64,000 bases of DNA from Streptomyces minutiscleroticus (GCF_014650875.1 NZ_BMVU01000009.1:62001-126000), one strand, 5' to 3'; positions 24,344 through 34,040 are shown, counted from the stretch's first letter. Notes: generated by a model not told the origin, from the letters alone. Numbers and translations: made by a program.

Positions 24344-26446
24344 GTGATCGAGGCCACCGGACTGACCAGCAATCCCCGCAAGGAGCTGCCGCCCGCCGTC
24401 GACGACGTGTCGTTCGAGGCGCACGCCGGCCACGTCACGGCACTCCTCGGCGCGCCCGGCGCGGGCAAGACGACGGTGCTGAGGCTGATGCTCGAACTCC
24501 AGCGAGGCCGTGGAATCACCCGCTTCAGGGGGCGGCCGCTGCACCGCATCGCCCACCCGTCGCGCGAGGTGGGCGTGCTGCTCGGAGACGTGCCCGGCCA
24601 TCCCGGGCGCACGGTGCGCGGTCATCTGCGCATGCTGTGCGCGGCGGCGGGCGTGCGCAGCGCCCGGGCCGACGAGGTTCTCGAGGCGATGGACCTCGTG
24701 GACCTGCGCGACGAGCGCCTGGGCACCCTCTCGCGGGGCATGGACCGACGGCTGGGGGTGGCGTGCGCCCTGTTGCCCGACCCGCACACCCTGGTGCTCG
24801 ACGAGCCGACCCGCGGGCTGTCGGCCGAGGAGGGCCGCAGCCTGCACGACGTCCTGCGCGCCCACGCCGACCGGAAGGGCACCGTGCTCTTCACCACGGC
24901 CGACCCCAGGGAGGCCGCGCGCGCCGCCGACCGCGTCGTCACCCTGGAGGCGGGCAGGGTCGTCGCGGACCAGGCCGCCCCCGACTTCGCCCGTACCAGG
25001 CTGCGGCCCCGCGTGGCCGTCCGCAGCCCGCACGCCGCACGCCTCGGCGTCCTGATCGCCAAGGAGGCCCGTGCCGCGCGCCGTTCGGTGGAGGTCGTCC
25101 ACGAGAGCGGCACCCGCCTCTCGGTGTACGGCAGCACCTGCGCCGACGTGGGGGAGACCGCGTACCGCCACCACATCCTCGTGCACCAACTCGCCGACGA
25201 GACCGGGGACATGGGCCCCGAGGTCGTCACGCCGGCCGGTGGTGAACGCGAGGCCGCTTCCTGGCGCCGGACCATCCCGCTCCCGGCACCGCAGAGCACG
25301 TACGGCGCTGCTCCGGCTCAGCCGCCCGCAGCGGGAGCGACGGACCCGGACGCTCTCCAGCTCGCACGGCTGACGACCGCAGAGCTCGACGCTCCGCAGC
25401 CCGCGCGGCCGGCGATCGCGGGATCCGGCGCAGCCGCGCCTCCGTGGTCGGCGACCGCACCGTCCGGCACAGCCGCGCCTTCGCAGCCGGCGGCCGCGAT
25501 GCCCGACGCGACCGCGCTCTCGCGACCGGTGACCGCGATGCCCGGCGGCCCTGCGTCCCCGCAGTCGCAGCCGGCGGCCGCACCGCTCGACGCCGCCGCG
25601 CCCGCGCGATCGGTGATCACACTTCCCGACCCCCCGTCCCCGTCCCCCCTCCCGCTCCCCATCACCGTCCGCCCCGGAACCGGTCCCGCCCGTCCGCTGC
25701 GGTACGAGCTGCGCCGGGCCGCCGGGATCGGGACCGGCTACCTCACCGGCGCCGCCGTACTCGTCGCGTCGGCCCTCGTCTCGGTGGTCGCGGCACGGAT
25801 GGGGCACACTCCGCAGCCGCGTCTGCTCGCCGCGTGGCCGCGGGAACTGCCCCTGCCGCCCGCGGCGCTCGGCGCGGGGCTGCTGGGCGCGCTCGCCTCC
25901 GGCGACGAGTTCCGCCATCCCGCGCTGGCCGCGGACCGTGGCACCGTCCCCCGCCGCCTCGGGCTGCTCGCCGCCAAGCTCCTCGTCGCGGCCGCCACCG
26001 CACTCCTCCTGGCCGTCCTCACGGTGGGCGTGGACACCGGACTGCTCTGTCTCGTCCACGGACGGGAGCTCGCCGAAGTTCCCGCCGACTGGCTTGCGCT
26101 GAGCGCCGGTTGGCTCGGGCTGGTCGTGGGCTGCGCCTGGGCGGGCGTGCTGGCCGCCGGCCTCTTCCGGTCGACCACCGCCGGACTCGCGGCGGTGGTC
26201 GCCGTACCGGTGGTCCTCGCGCCCCTGGTGCGGAAAGGGCTGCACGGCCCCTCCGCGCGCTCGGCGGAGGGACTGCCGGCGCGGCTGCGCGAGCTCTTCC
26301 TCGTGCAGTGGCCGTTCGGCGGCGAGCGCTATCTGGCCGCCGGAGTGCGAGTGATCGCCCAACCCGTGGCTACTGCGCTGACGTTGTCGATCACGGCCCT
26401 GCTCTGTGCGTATCTGTTCATGATCGTGCGCAGTAGGACTCGATGA
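24344..26446 (+). CDS. ABC half-transporter: N-terminal ATPase fused through a long linker to a membrane domain
   Basis: Probably an exporter of the ABC-2 type. The 700-residue protein starts with VIEATGLTSNPRKEL. The ATPase (about 5–225) has Walker A LLGAPGAGKTTVL, a degenerate signature GTLSRGMDRRLGVA (LSRGM instead of LSGGQ), Walker B PHTLVLDEPTRGL and the switch region VLFTTAD, with Ala-Asp where a His is usual. A low-complexity Ala/Pro/Thr linker (about 300–445) follows, then six or so hydrophobic helices (about 460–695), ending MIVRSRTR. The GTG start has no ribosome site but a −10 hexamer 7 nt before it. A TTG three codons earlier is also possible. Substrate unknown. It lies directly upstream of whiH in the same direction. 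Confidence 0.85.
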   Translation: MIEATGLTSNPRKELPPAVDDVSFEAHAGHVTALLGAPGAGKTTVLRLMLELQRGRGITRFRGRPLHRIAHPSREVGVLLGDVPGHPGRTVRGHLRMLCAAAGVRSARADEVLEAMDLVDLRDERLGTLSRGMDRRLGVACALLPDPHTLVLDEPTRGLSAEEGRSLHDVLRAHADRKGTVLFTTADPREAARAADRVVTLEAGRVVADQAAPDFARTRLRPRVAVRSPHAARLGVLIAKEARAARRSVEVVHESGTRLSVYGSTCADVGETAYRHHILVHQLADETGDMGPEVVTPAGGEREAASWRRTIPLPAPQSTYGAAPAQPPAAGATDPDALQLARLTTAELDAPQPARPAIAGSGAAAPPWSATAPSGTAAPSQPAAAMPDATALSRPVTAMPGGPASPQSQPAAAPLDAAAPARSVITLPDPPSPSPLPLPITVRPGTGPARPLRYELRRAAGIGTGYLTGAAVLVASALVSVVAARMGHTPQPRLLAAWPRELPLPPAALGAGLLGALASGDEFRHPALAADRGTVPRRLGLLAAKLLVAAATALLLAVLTVGVDTGLLCLVHGRELAEVPADWLALSAGWLGLVVGCAWAGVLAAGLFRSTTAGLAAVVAVPVVLAPLVRKGLHGPSARSAEGLPARLRELFLVQWPFGGERYLAAGVRVIAQPVATALTLSITALLCAYLFMIVRSRTR

Positions 26447-26492
26447 CGACCGGTAGGGCTCATTTCTGCCTCACGAGGCTCACAACTCCCCA

Positions 26493-26517
26493 CAAAACGC
26501 CCATTTCTCTCCGATAA
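26493..26517 (+). promoter_or_regulatory. Sigma-WhiG-like promoter of whiH
   Basis: TCCGATAA (26510–26517) matches the −10 consensus GCCGATAA of the sporulation sigma factor WhiG in seven of eight bases. An A-rich CAAAA (26493–26497) lies at the −35 side, slightly closer than consensus. From memory, whiH of S. coelicolor depends on sigma-WhiG, which supports the reading. Confidence 0.68.
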
Positions 26518-26609
26518 GGCGTCAAGTAGGGCAGGGTGAGCGATCACCCTTTCGTGTGCTTTTCACCAAAGCCCTCAAGGCAGTTGGAGGCACGGCCGAC
26601 AAAGGATGC

Positions 26610-27497
26610 GTGACTACCCTTGCGCACTCCATGATGACCGCCGCCCGCTCCGCAGACTCCGGCCTGGCGAACCCGGGCGAACTCGACCGCTACCCCTACG
26701 CGGAGGCTTCCGGGGCCGACCGCGTCGGTGCCCCGGCATGGGACGGCGCGGAGCCCGAACTGGGCCGCGTCGGCCGGCGCGCCGCAGGCACCCGTGGACG
26801 CGGTCTGCACGGCCAACTCGTGCAGCAGCTCGGCCAGATGATCGTCTCCGGCGACCTGGGCGCCGACCGCCCGCTGGTGCCCGAGGAGATCGGCCAGCGG
26901 TTCGAGGTCTCCCGGACCGTCGTCCGCGAGTCGCTCCGCGTCCTGGAGGCGAAGGGCCTGGTGAGCGCCCGTCCCAACGTCGGTACGCGGGTCCGCCCCG
27001 TCAGCGACTGGAACCTGCTCGACCCGGACATCATCGAGTGGCGGGCCTTCGGACCGCAGCGCGACGACCAGCGGCAGGAGCTGAGCGAGCTGCGCTGGAC
27101 GATCGAGCCGCTGGCCGCCCGCCTCGCCGCCGGGCACGGGCGCGAGGAGGTGCAGCAGCGCCTCGCCGACATGGTCGAGATCATGGCCCATGCTCTGGGG
27201 CAGGGCGACGCGATGACGTTCTCGCGCGCCGACGCCGAGTTCCACTCGCTGCTGATCCAGATCGCCGGCAACCGCATGCTGGAGCACCTCTCCGGCATCG
27301 TCTCGGCCGCCCTCCAGGTCTCGGGCGGCCCCGTCACCGGCTGCGACCGGCCGAACGAGACGTCCGTCGCCCACCACGGCCGGATCGCCGACGCCCTCGC
27401 CGCGGGCGACGGCGCGGCCGCCGAGGCGGCCATGCGCCAATTGCTCACGGCCCACCCCGAGGTGGAGCGCGTGGTCCCGGCGCCGCGCGAGCACTGA
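26610..27497 (+). CDS. whiH: Sporulation regulator WhiH (GntR/FadR family)
   Basis: WhiH is needed for sporulation septation in aerial hyphae. The 295-residue protein has an N-terminal extension of about 60 residues, the GntR winged helix (about 65–135: LHGQLVQQLGQMIVSGDLGADRPLVPEEIGQRFEVSRTVVRESLRVLEAKGLV in pieces) and a FadR-type helical FCD domain (about 150–285). The FCD domain contains ELRWTIEPLAARLAAGHG, the metal-ligand-like FSRADAEFHSLLIQIAGN and ETSVAHHGRIADALAAGD. The GTG at 26610 with AAAGGA before it gives the same length as the S. coelicolor protein as I recall it. The long ORF start 54 nt earlier would overlap the leader. hrdB follows after a 958-bp gap. Confidence 0.95.
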   Translation: MTTLAHSMMTAARSADSGLANPGELDRYPYAEASGADRVGAPAWDGAEPELGRVGRRAAGTRGRGLHGQLVQQLGQMIVSGDLGADRPLVPEEIGQRFEVSRTVVRESLRVLEAKGLVSARPNVGTRVRPVSDWNLLDPDIIEWRAFGPQRDDQRQELSELRWTIEPLAARLAAGHGREEVQQRLADMVEIMAHALGQGDAMTFSRADAEFHSLLIQIAGNRMLEHLSGIVSAALQVSGGPVTGCDRPNETSVAHHGRIADALAAGDGAAAEAAMRQLLTAHPEVERVVPAPREH

Positions 27498-28230
27498 CGT
27501 TCCGCGTCGGCGTCCGCACCGCGAACGGCGTGCCCAGGAGGATGCCCCGCGTGGCGGCGCGGGGCATGCGGACCGGACGGATCGCCTTCCGGCGGACTGC
27601 CTCCCGGCGGCCCCGCCGAGCGGCCGACTCCGCCGAGCGGGCCGGCCCCACCGAGAGATCCGGGCCCGTCGAGCGATCCGGCCCCATCGGATGAGCCGGG
27701 CCACCGGACCAGCCGGACCGGTCGAACCTGCCGGGCAGGCCGGATCAGTCGAACCTGCCAGGTCGGCCGGACCCCCGAACCGACCACCTGCCGGTCCTAC
27801 CGGACCGGTCGGATCGGCCGGACCCACCGGACCGGCCGCCCCCGACCCGCCAGGGCGACCGGACCGGCCAAGTTCCCAGGAGCGAGCCGAACCCGCCGGG
27901 CCAGCCCCCCGCCGGACCAGGGAATCCCGCCAGGTCTACCGGACCCACAAGACCGGCCGGCCCCTGCCGGACCGGCGGACCCCGCCAGCCCCGCCGGACC
28001 CGCCGGACCCGCCAGACCAGTCACCCCGGTCGCCTCGGTCGGACGGGTCGTCCCGGCCGGACCGGTCGGACCGACCGGTCCGGCAAGCCCCCTCCGGGGC
28101 GAGCCGAACCCGCCGAGCCCGCCGAACGCGGTCATCGCGCCGGCCCCCTCCCCGTGCGGTCCGGCGGGCGGATGGGTGGGCTGATCGCTTCCGACGTCGT
28201 TTGGCCGCCTGTGGCAGGTTCTGCCCACTT
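27498..28230. repeat. Long GC-rich degenerate repeat tract between whiH and hrdB
   Basis: From about 27620 to 28110 the sequence is a run of imperfect 9–15-bp units built on CCGGACC, GGTCGGA and CCGCCGGACC (for example GACCCGCCGGACCCGCCGGAC near 28000, shortened here). The frames stay open on both strands and translate as collagen-like Gly/Pro/Ala repeats, but no start has a proper ribosome site and no homologous domain is visible. I regard it as non-coding repeat DNA upstream of the hrdB promoters. Confidence 0.65.
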
Positions 28231-28236
28231 ACGGGG

Positions 28237-28267
28237 TGTGACTCGGGCCACGCAAATTCGGCGTAAC
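28237..28267 (+). promoter_or_regulatory. Candidate distal hrdB promoter (ShbA-like)
   Basis: TGTGAC, a 19-bp spacer, then CGTAAC, about 190 bp before the hrdB start. From memory, hrdB P1 in Streptomyces is driven by the ECF factor ShbA at elements of this kind; the match is by recollection only. A second, SigR-like GGAAT occurs at 28313–28317, with GCTGTG 18 bp downstream. Confidence 0.5.
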
Positions 28268-28455
28268 GCTCCTCGGAACAACGCGATGACCTAAGAGGTG
28301 ACAGCCGAGGAAGGAATACGGACGCCGTCGGAGGCGCTGTGCATCTTCCCGGTCCCCGCCCGCGCCGTCGGCTCATCCCTCAGTCGGCGGTCGTCGGCTC
28401 CGGTCCACAGTGGACGGGGCCGGAAGCCGTTTTCCAACGTTCCGAGAGGTTGTTC

Positions 28456-30000
28456 GTGTCGGCCAGCACATCCCGTACGCTCCCGCCGGAGATCGCCGAG
28501 TCCGTCTCTGTCATGGCGCTCATCGAGCGGGGAAAGGCTGAGGGGCAGATCGCCGGCGATGACGTGCGTCGGGCCTTCGAAGCCGACCAGATTCCGGCCA
28601 CTCAGTGGAAGAACGTACTGCGCAGCCTCAATCAGATCCTCGAGGAAGAGGGTGTGACGCTGATGGTCAGTGCCGCGGAACCCAAGCGCACCCGGAAGAG
28701 CGTCGCGGCGAAGAGCCCGGCCAAGCGCACCGCCACCAAGACCGTCGCGGCGAAGACGGTCACCGCCCGGAAGGCCACCGCCACCGCCGCCCCGGCCGCG
28801 CCGGCCACCGACGCCTCCGCCGACGACGCCGCACCCGCCAAGAAGGCCACGGCCAAGAAGACGACCGCGAAGAAGGCCGTCGCCAAGAAGACCGTGGCCA
28901 AGAAGGCGACGGCCAAGAAGACCGCCGCCAAGAAGGACGACGTCGAGCTGCTCGACGACGAGGTCATCGAGGAGACCCCCGGCGCGGGCAAGCCCGGCGC
29001 CGAGGAGCCCACGGAGGACGGCGCCCAGGGCTTCGTCCTGTCCGACGAGGACGAGGACGACGCGCCCGCGCAGCAGGTCGCCGCGGCCGGCGCCACCGCC
29101 GACCCGGTCAAGGACTACCTCAAGCAGATCGGCAAGGTCCCGCTGCTCAACGCCGAGCAGGAGGTCGAGCTCGCCAAGCGCATCGAGGCCGGTCTGTTCG
29201 CCGAGGACAAGCTGGCCAACGCCGACAAGCTGGCCCCCAAGCTCAAGCGCGAGCTGGAGATCATCGCCGAGGACGGCCGCCGCGCCAAGAACCACCTGCT
29301 GGAGGCCAACCTCCGCCTCGTGGTCTCCCTGGCCAAGCGCTACACCGGCCGCGGCATGCTCTTCCTGGACCTCATCCAGGAGGGCAACCTCGGTCTGATC
29401 CGCGCGGTGGAGAAGTTCGACTACACCAAGGGCTACAAGTTCTCCACGTACGCCACCTGGTGGATCCGTCAGGCGATCACCCGCGCCATGGCCGACCAGG
29501 CCCGCACCATCCGTATCCCGGTGCACATGGTCGAGGTCATCAACAAGCTGGCCCGCGTCCAGCGCCAGATGCTCCAGGACCTGGGCCGCGAGCCCACCCC
29601 GGAGGAGCTGGCCAAGGAGCTCGACATGACCCCGGAGAAGGTCATCGAGGTCCAGAAGTACGGCCGCGAGCCCATCTCGCTGCACACCCCGCTCGGCGAG
29701 GACGGCGACAGCGAGTTCGGTGACCTCATCGAGGACTCCGAGGCCGTCGTCCCGGCCGACGCGGTCAGCTTCACGCTCCTCCAGGAGCAGCTGCACTCCG
29801 TGCTCGACACCCTGTCCGAGCGCGAGGCCGGCGTGGTCTCGATGCGCTTCGGTCTCACCGACGGCCAGCCGAAGACCCTCGACGAGATCGGCAAGGTGTA
29901 CGGCGTGACGCGTGAGCGCATCCGTCAGATCGAGTCGAAGACGATGTCCAAGCTGCGTCACCCGTCCCGCTCCCAGGTGCTGCGCGACTACCTCGACTGA
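28456..30000 (+). CDS. hrdB: Principal RNA polymerase sigma factor HrdB (group 1 sigma-70)
   Basis: The essential housekeeping sigma factor. The 514-residue protein has region 1.1-like sequence (about 1–75), then a Lys/Ala-rich stretch with KKATAKK/KKTVAKK repeats (about 95–165) and an acidic segment. The conserved core runs from about 216: [11 protein letters not shown] (1.2), [27 protein letters not shown] (2.1–2.2), [28 protein letters not shown] (2.3–2.4), regions 3, and 4.2 with the DNA-binding [23 protein letters not shown] 28456 has GAGAGG eight bases upstream and gives the known N-terminus [14 protein letters not shown] 39-codon upstream extension of the frame is promoter DNA. It is followed by a strong terminator. 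Confidence 0.98.
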   Translation: MSASTSRTLPPEIAESVSVMALIERGKAEGQIAGDDVRRAFEADQIPATQWKNVLRSLNQILEEEGVTLMVSAAEPKRTRKSVAAKSPAKRTATKTVAAKTVTARKATATAAPAAPATDASADDAAPAKKATAKKTTAKKAVAKKTVAKKATAKKTAAKKDDVELLDDEVIEETPGAGKPGAEEPTEDGAQGFVLSDEDEDDAPAQQVAAAGATADPVKDYLKQIGKVPLLNAEQEVELAKRIEAGLFAEDKLANADKLAPKLKRELEIIAEDGRRAKNHLLEANLRLVVSLAKRYTGRGMLFLDLIQEGNLGLIRAVEKFDYTKGYKFSTYATWWIRQAITRAMADQARTIRIPVHMVEVINKLARVQRQMLQDLGREPTPEELAKELDMTPEKVIEVQKYGREPISLHTPLGEDGDSEFGDLIEDSEAVVPADAVSFTLLQEQLHSVLDTLSEREAGVVSMRFGLTDGQPKTLDEIGKVYGVTRERIRQIESKTMSKLRHPSRSQVLRDYLD

Positions 30001-30016
30001 GCCCCGGCACACGTCG

Positions 30017-30054
30017 CAGAGGGCCCGGCCTCCTCCAGGAGGCCGGGCCCTCTG
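30017..30054 (+). terminator. hrdB terminator
   Basis: Perfect 18-bp inverted repeat (30017–30034 with 30037–30054) with an effective 4-nt loop, 17 bp after the stop codon; TCTGTCCTG follows. Confidence 0.92.
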
Positions 30055-30173
30055 TCCTGCGCGGTCCCGTTCCGGCCGGGACGCCGGGCATTTTGTCCGA
30101 TGCGCGGGATGCGGACGACCGTCCGCTGCACCACTCTGGGTTACTCAAGGCAACCCGAGAGTGAGGATGGCGT

Positions 30174-31004
30174 ATGCGTCGCACCTTCGCCCGAGCCCTG
30201 GCCCTCGTGGCCGCCGCGGCGGGGATATCCATGGCGTCTCCGGGCCCCGCGGCGGCCGGGAGCGTGGTCGTCGGCGGTTATCCCGTCGAGATCTCCGCCG
30301 CCCCCTGGACGGTGGCCCTGTCCAGCCGTGAGCGGTTCGAGGGCGTACGGGCCGGCCAGTTCTGCGGCGGGGTGGTGATCGCCCGGGCGGCCGTGCTCAC
30401 GGCCGCGCACTGCCTGAGCGAGGAGGTGCTGGGCGCGGCGCGGCAGGACGTTCGGGACCTGAAGGTGATCACGGGGCGGGGTGATCTGACGGCCGAGACC
30501 GGCAAAGAGATAGCCGTGCGCTCGACCTGGGTCAATCCGGCGTACGACTCTTCCACCAATGCGGGTGATTTCGCCGTACTGACCCTTGCGGAGTCGCTGC
30601 CGACGGACTCGGTCATCGGCATGGCGGGGCCGGACGACGCCGCGTACCAGCCGGGCACGAGCGCGGCGGTCTACGGGTGGGGCGACACGACGGGGGGCGG
30701 GGCGTACGCCCAGGAGCTGCGCGCCACACGGGTGCAGGTGCTCCCCGACGCGGACTGCCTGGAGGCCTACCCCGGCAGCGCGGACGGCACGTACACGGCG
30801 GACTCCATGCTGTGCGCGGGCCAGCCGGACGGAGGCCGGGACGCCTGCCAGGGGGACAGCGGGGGTCCGCTGGTGGCCCGGGGGAGGTTGATCGGTCTGG
30901 TGTCGTGGGGGAGTGGGTGCGGACGGGCCGACAGCCCCGGCGTCTACACGCGGGTCTCCGGCGTCGTCCGTGCGCTCGGACCGGACCGCGGGGCGGACCG
31001 GTGA
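30174..31004 (+). CDS. Secreted trypsin-like serine protease (S1 family)
   Basis: An exported protease. The 276-residue precursor has a classical signal peptide: RR near the start, hydrophobic ALALVAAAAGISMA, and probable cleavage after PAAAG (about residue 29). The mature chain starts near VVVGGYPVEI, as in activated trypsins. The triad is intact: His79 in LTAAHC, Asp132 in NAGDFAVL, Ser229 in CQGDSGGP. Asp223, six residues before the Ser, predicts cleavage after Lys/Arg. Six cysteines fit three disulfides. ATG has GTGAGGA upstream. It lies alone after hrdB, convergent with the small minus-strand gene. Whether it needs propeptide processing is unclear because almost no propeptide is present. 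Confidence 0.93.
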   Translation: MRRTFARALALVAAAAGISMASPGPAAAGSVVVGGYPVEISAAPWTVALSSRERFEGVRAGQFCGGVVIARAAVLTAAHCLSEEVLGAARQDVRDLKVITGRGDLTAETGKEIAVRSTWVNPAYDSSTNAGDFAVLTLAESLPTDSVIGMAGPDDAAYQPGTSAAVYGWGDTTGGGAYAQELRATRVQVLPDADCLEAYPGSADGTYTADSMLCAGQPDGGRDACQGDSGGPLVARGRLIGLVSWGSGCGRADSPGVYTRVSGVVRALGPDRGADR

Positions 31005-31142
31005 GCGGTGCGCTGAGCAGGACCCGAGCACTCACACGGGGCCTTTCCGAGTGACGAGCGAGGGCGGCCGTCCCTGAATGGCGGGGGCGGCCGCCCTGTC
31101 ACCGGCCTGTGCCGGAGATGGCTCGTCGTGGATGCCGAAGTG

Positions 31143-31373
31143 TCAGCGCTCTTCGTCGTCGGCGCTTGCCGGAACGGACGTCAGCCGCTCCGTCTCGTCC
31201 TGTATCTCAGCGGCGATCTTCTTGAGTTCCGGCTCGAACTTGCGACCGTGATGGGCGCAGAAGAGCAGTTCACCGCCGCTGAGAAGGACGACGCGCAGAT
31301 ATGCCTGGGCGCCGCAACGGTCGCAGCGGTCAGCGGCCGTCAGCGGGCTCGCGGGGGTCAGAACAGTAGTCAC
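31143..31373 (-). CDS. Small DUF7455-type zinc-ribbon-like protein
   Basis: The 76-residue protein carries CDRCGAQAYLRVVL (Cys17, Cys20) and LLFCAHHGRKFEP (Cys39, His41/42), a probable CxxC…CxHH metal site, then a Lys/Glu-rich helix and acidic tail. Such small proteins are conserved across actinobacteria next to sigma-factor genes, but no role is known to me. GTG 31373 follows AGAGG. It is monocistronic, and a moderately AT-rich 442-bp promoter region shared with parE lies upstream. Confidence 0.8.
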   Translation of the reverse strand: MTTVLTPASPLTAADRCDRCGAQAYLRVVLLSGGELLFCAHHGRKFEPELKKIAAEIQDETERLTSVPASADDEER

Positions 31374-31815
31374 GTCGCCTCTTCTCTAGCTCGACGAGCT
31401 GTCGTACCAGGGTCAACATCCAACCAGGCCGAAAACGTTCCCGCTCGTGCCTCTTCCTCGAAAAAATTTCTCCCGAGGCGGCTGTCTGCTGCCGGTTGGC
31501 GGCGAATGAGCCGTAGTGCGTGTCTGTGCGTCGTACGGGTTCGCGCTTCTGTCAGGTTCTCGTCCTCCCGGCTGGGTTGCCGGTTGTTCATGAGGACGTG
31601 CCCGGAGCCTAAATGGTTCATGCCTCGAAGGGAACGTGATGTGCACTTCACTCCTTGGAAGGATCGAACATCCATACGACTGTGGATTACCCTGAAGACC
31701 GAACGAGGGTGGTGTTACAACGGCTCTACCTGGCCTCGGTACCCTCGGACCGGCGACCGAAGCCGGGGCCTTACCCCAATGGGCCCCACCTGAAATTCAG
31801 CGAGGAGCGAACCGC
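31374..31815. other. 442-bp divergent promoter region (DUF7455 gene / parE)
   Basis: Less GC-rich than its surroundings, with AAAAAATTT at about 31460. On the minus strand TTGACC (about 31412–31417) lies 40 bp before the DUF7455 gene and is a possible −35. A GC hairpin region (31735–31785) precedes the parE ribosome site GAGGAGC. The open frame on the minus strand (31370–31675) has no ribosome site and is not called. Confidence 0.45.
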
Positions 31816-33939
31816 GTGACCGCCGAGACGTCCGTGCCGTCCACTGCGCTGCTGACCGGAGCAGATCGGGACGGTTCCAACTACACCGCGCGGCACCTGC
31901 TCGTCCTCGAGGGGCTCGAGGCCGTGCGCAAGCGCCCCGGTATGTACATCGGCTCCACCGACAGCCGCGGCCTGATGCACTGCCTGTGGGAGATCATCGA
32001 CAACTCCGTCGACGAGGCCCTGGGCGGCTTCTGCGACCACATCGAGGTGATCCTGCACGACGACGCCTCCGTGGAGGTGCGGGACAACGGCCGCGGCATC
32101 CCCGTGGACGTGGAGCCCAAGACCGGCCTGTCCGGTGTCGAGGTCGTGATGACCAAGCTGCACGCCGGCGGCAAGTTCGGCGGCGGCTCCTACGCCGCCT
32201 CCGGCGGCCTGCACGGCGTGGGCGCCTCCGTGGTGAACGCCCTGTCGGCCCGCCTCGACGTCGAGGTCGACCGCGGCGGCCACACCCACGCGGTCAGCTT
32301 CCGGCGGGGCACCCCCGGCATGTTCAAGGCGAACGGCCCGGAGGCGGCCTTCGACCCGTCGGGCGGCCTGCGCAAGCTGAAGAAGATCCCGAAGTCGCGT
32401 ACCGGCACGCGCGTGCGCTACTGGGCCGACCGCCAGATCTTCCTCAAGGACGCCAAGCTCTCCCTGGAGAACCTCCACCAGCGGGCCCGTCAGACGGCGT
32501 TCCTGGTGCCCGGCCTGACGATCGTCGTCCGGGACGAGTTCGGGCTCGGTGAGGGCGGCAGCAAGGGCGAGGAGTCCTTCCGCTTCGACGGCGGCATCAG
32601 CGAGTTCTGCGAGTACCTGGCCGCCGACCGGCCCATCTGCGACGTCCTGCGCTTCTCGGGGCAGGGCACCTTCAGGGAGACCGTCCCCGTCCTGGACGAG
32701 CACGGGCAGATGACCCCCACCCAGGTCACCCGTGAGCTGGGTGTCGACATCGCGCTGCGCTGGGGCACCGGCTACGACACGACCCTGAAGTCGTTCGTGA
32801 ACATCATCGCCACCCCAAAGGGCGGTACCCACGTCGCGGGCTTCGAGCAGGCCGTGGCCACCACCGTGAACGAGGTGCTGCGCGCCAAGAAGCTGCTGCG
32901 CGTCGCCGAGGACGACATCACCAAGGACGACGCCCTGGAGGGGCTCACGGCGGTCGTCACGGTGCGTCTGGCCGAGCCGCAGTTCGAGGGCCAGACCAAG
33001 GAGGTCCTCGGTACCTCGGCGGCCCGCCGCATCGTGGCGAACGTGGTCTCCAAGGAGCTCAAGGCGTTCCTGACCTCCACCAAGCGGGACGCGGCGGCCC
33101 AGGCGCGTGCCGTCCTCGACAAGGCCGTGGCCGCCGCCCGGACGCGTATCGCGGCCCGCCAGCACAAGGAGGCGCAGCGCAGGAAGACGGCTCTGGAGTC
33201 CTCCTCGCTGCCCGCCAAGCTGGCCGACTGCCGCAGCGACGACGTCGAGCGCAGTGAGCTGTTCATCGTCGAGGGGGACTCGGCGCTGGGCACCGCCAAG
33301 CTGGCGCGCAACTCCGAGTTCCAGGCGCTGCTGCCGATCCGGGGCAAGATCCTCAATGTGCAGAAGGCGTCCGTCGCGGACATGCTCAAGAACGCCGAGT
33401 GCGGCGCGATCATCCAGGTCATAGGAGCCGGTTCCGGGCGGACCTTCGACATCGACGCGGCCCGCTACGGCAAGATCATCATGATGACCGACGCCGACGT
33501 GGACGGCTCCCACATCCGCACCCTGCTGCTGACCCTCTTCCAGCGCTACATGCGGCCCATGGTCGAGGCCGGCCGGGTCTTCGCCGCGGTGCCCCCGCTG
33601 CACCGGATCGAGCTGACGCAGCCCAAGAAGGGCCAGGACAAGTACGTCTACACGTACTCGGACCGGGAGCTGCGCGACAAGCTGATGGAGTTCCAGAGCA
33701 AGGGCATCCGCTACAAGGACACCATCCAGCGCTACAAGGGCCTGGGCGAGATGGACGCCGACCAGCTGGCCGAGACCACGATGGACCCGCGCCACCGCAC
33801 CCTGCGCCGGATCAACATCTCCGACCTGGAGGGCGCCGAGCAGGTCTTCGACCTGCTGATGGGCAACGACGTGGCGCCCCGCAAGGAGTTCATCTCCAGC
33901 TCCGCCGCCACGCTCGACCGCTCGCGCATCGACGCCTAG
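31816..33939 (+). CDS. parE: DNA topoisomerase IV subunit B (GyrB-like)
   Basis: The ATPase half of topoisomerase IV, which unlinks daughter chromosomes. The 707-residue protein has the GHKL ATPase motifs (EIIDNSVDEALGG, VRDNGRGIPVD, KLHAGGKFGGGSY, GLHGVGASVVNAL; about 55–145), the transducer domain, and the TOPRIM domain with VEGDSALG (about 480), PIRGKILN and MTDADVDGSHIRTLLLT (about 560). It ends with the short ParE-like tail (YKGLGEMDADQL). It lacks the long insertion of some GyrB proteins. GTG 31816 is preceded by GAGGAGCG. parC lies about 9 kb downstream on the opposite strand. Distinguishing it from a gyrase paralogue rests on that pairing; the true gyrB is normally near oriC. Confidence 0.93.
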   Translation: MTAETSVPSTALLTGADRDGSNYTARHLLVLEGLEAVRKRPGMYIGSTDSRGLMHCLWEIIDNSVDEALGGFCDHIEVILHDDASVEVRDNGRGIPVDVEPKTGLSGVEVVMTKLHAGGKFGGGSYAASGGLHGVGASVVNALSARLDVEVDRGGHTHAVSFRRGTPGMFKANGPEAAFDPSGGLRKLKKIPKSRTGTRVRYWADRQIFLKDAKLSLENLHQRARQTAFLVPGLTIVVRDEFGLGEGGSKGEESFRFDGGISEFCEYLAADRPICDVLRFSGQGTFRETVPVLDEHGQMTPTQVTRELGVDIALRWGTGYDTTLKSFVNIIATPKGGTHVAGFEQAVATTVNEVLRAKKLLRVAEDDITKDDALEGLTAVVTVRLAEPQFEGQTKEVLGTSAARRIVANVVSKELKAFLTSTKRDAAAQARAVLDKAVAAARTRIAARQHKEAQRRKTALESSSLPAKLADCRSDDVERSELFIVEGDSALGTAKLARNSEFQALLPIRGKILNVQKASVADMLKNAECGAIIQVIGAGSGRTFDIDAARYGKIIMMTDADVDGSHIRTLLLTLFQRYMRPMVEAGRVFAAVPPLHRIELTQPKKGQDKYVYTYSDRELRDKLMEFQSKGIRYKDTIQRYKGLGEMDADQLAETTMDPRHRTLRRINISDLEGAEQVFDLLMGNDVAPRKEFISSSAATLDRSRIDA

Positions 33940-33998
33940 AGCAGCCGGCCGGGCGCGGTGGCCCCGGAACCGGTGCCACCGCGCGACGGCCGACCGGG

Positions 33999-34040
33999 GC
34001 GCTCCGTGCCCGGCCGTCCCTCCGGCCGGGCACGGAGCGC
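33999..34040 (+). terminator. parE terminator
   Basis: Perfect 17-bp stem (33999–34015 with 34024–34040) with an 8-nt loop, 60 bp after the parE stop. Confidence 0.88.

Noticed and set aside
27691..28266. Collagen-like open frame (Gly/Pro repeats) before hrdB
   Set aside because: No ribosome site, open in other frames too, and explained by the degenerate CCGG-type repeat tract.
31370..31675. Minus-strand open frame overlapping the DUF7455 promoter
   Set aside because: No ribosome site, no domain, and it lies in the regulatory region of two divergent genes.
31660..31690. LexA-box-like sequence (TCGAACATCCATACGA) upstream of parE
   Set aside because: Only the left half matches; the right half ATACGA deviates from GTTCGA in two of six bases and no SOS role is known for parE here.
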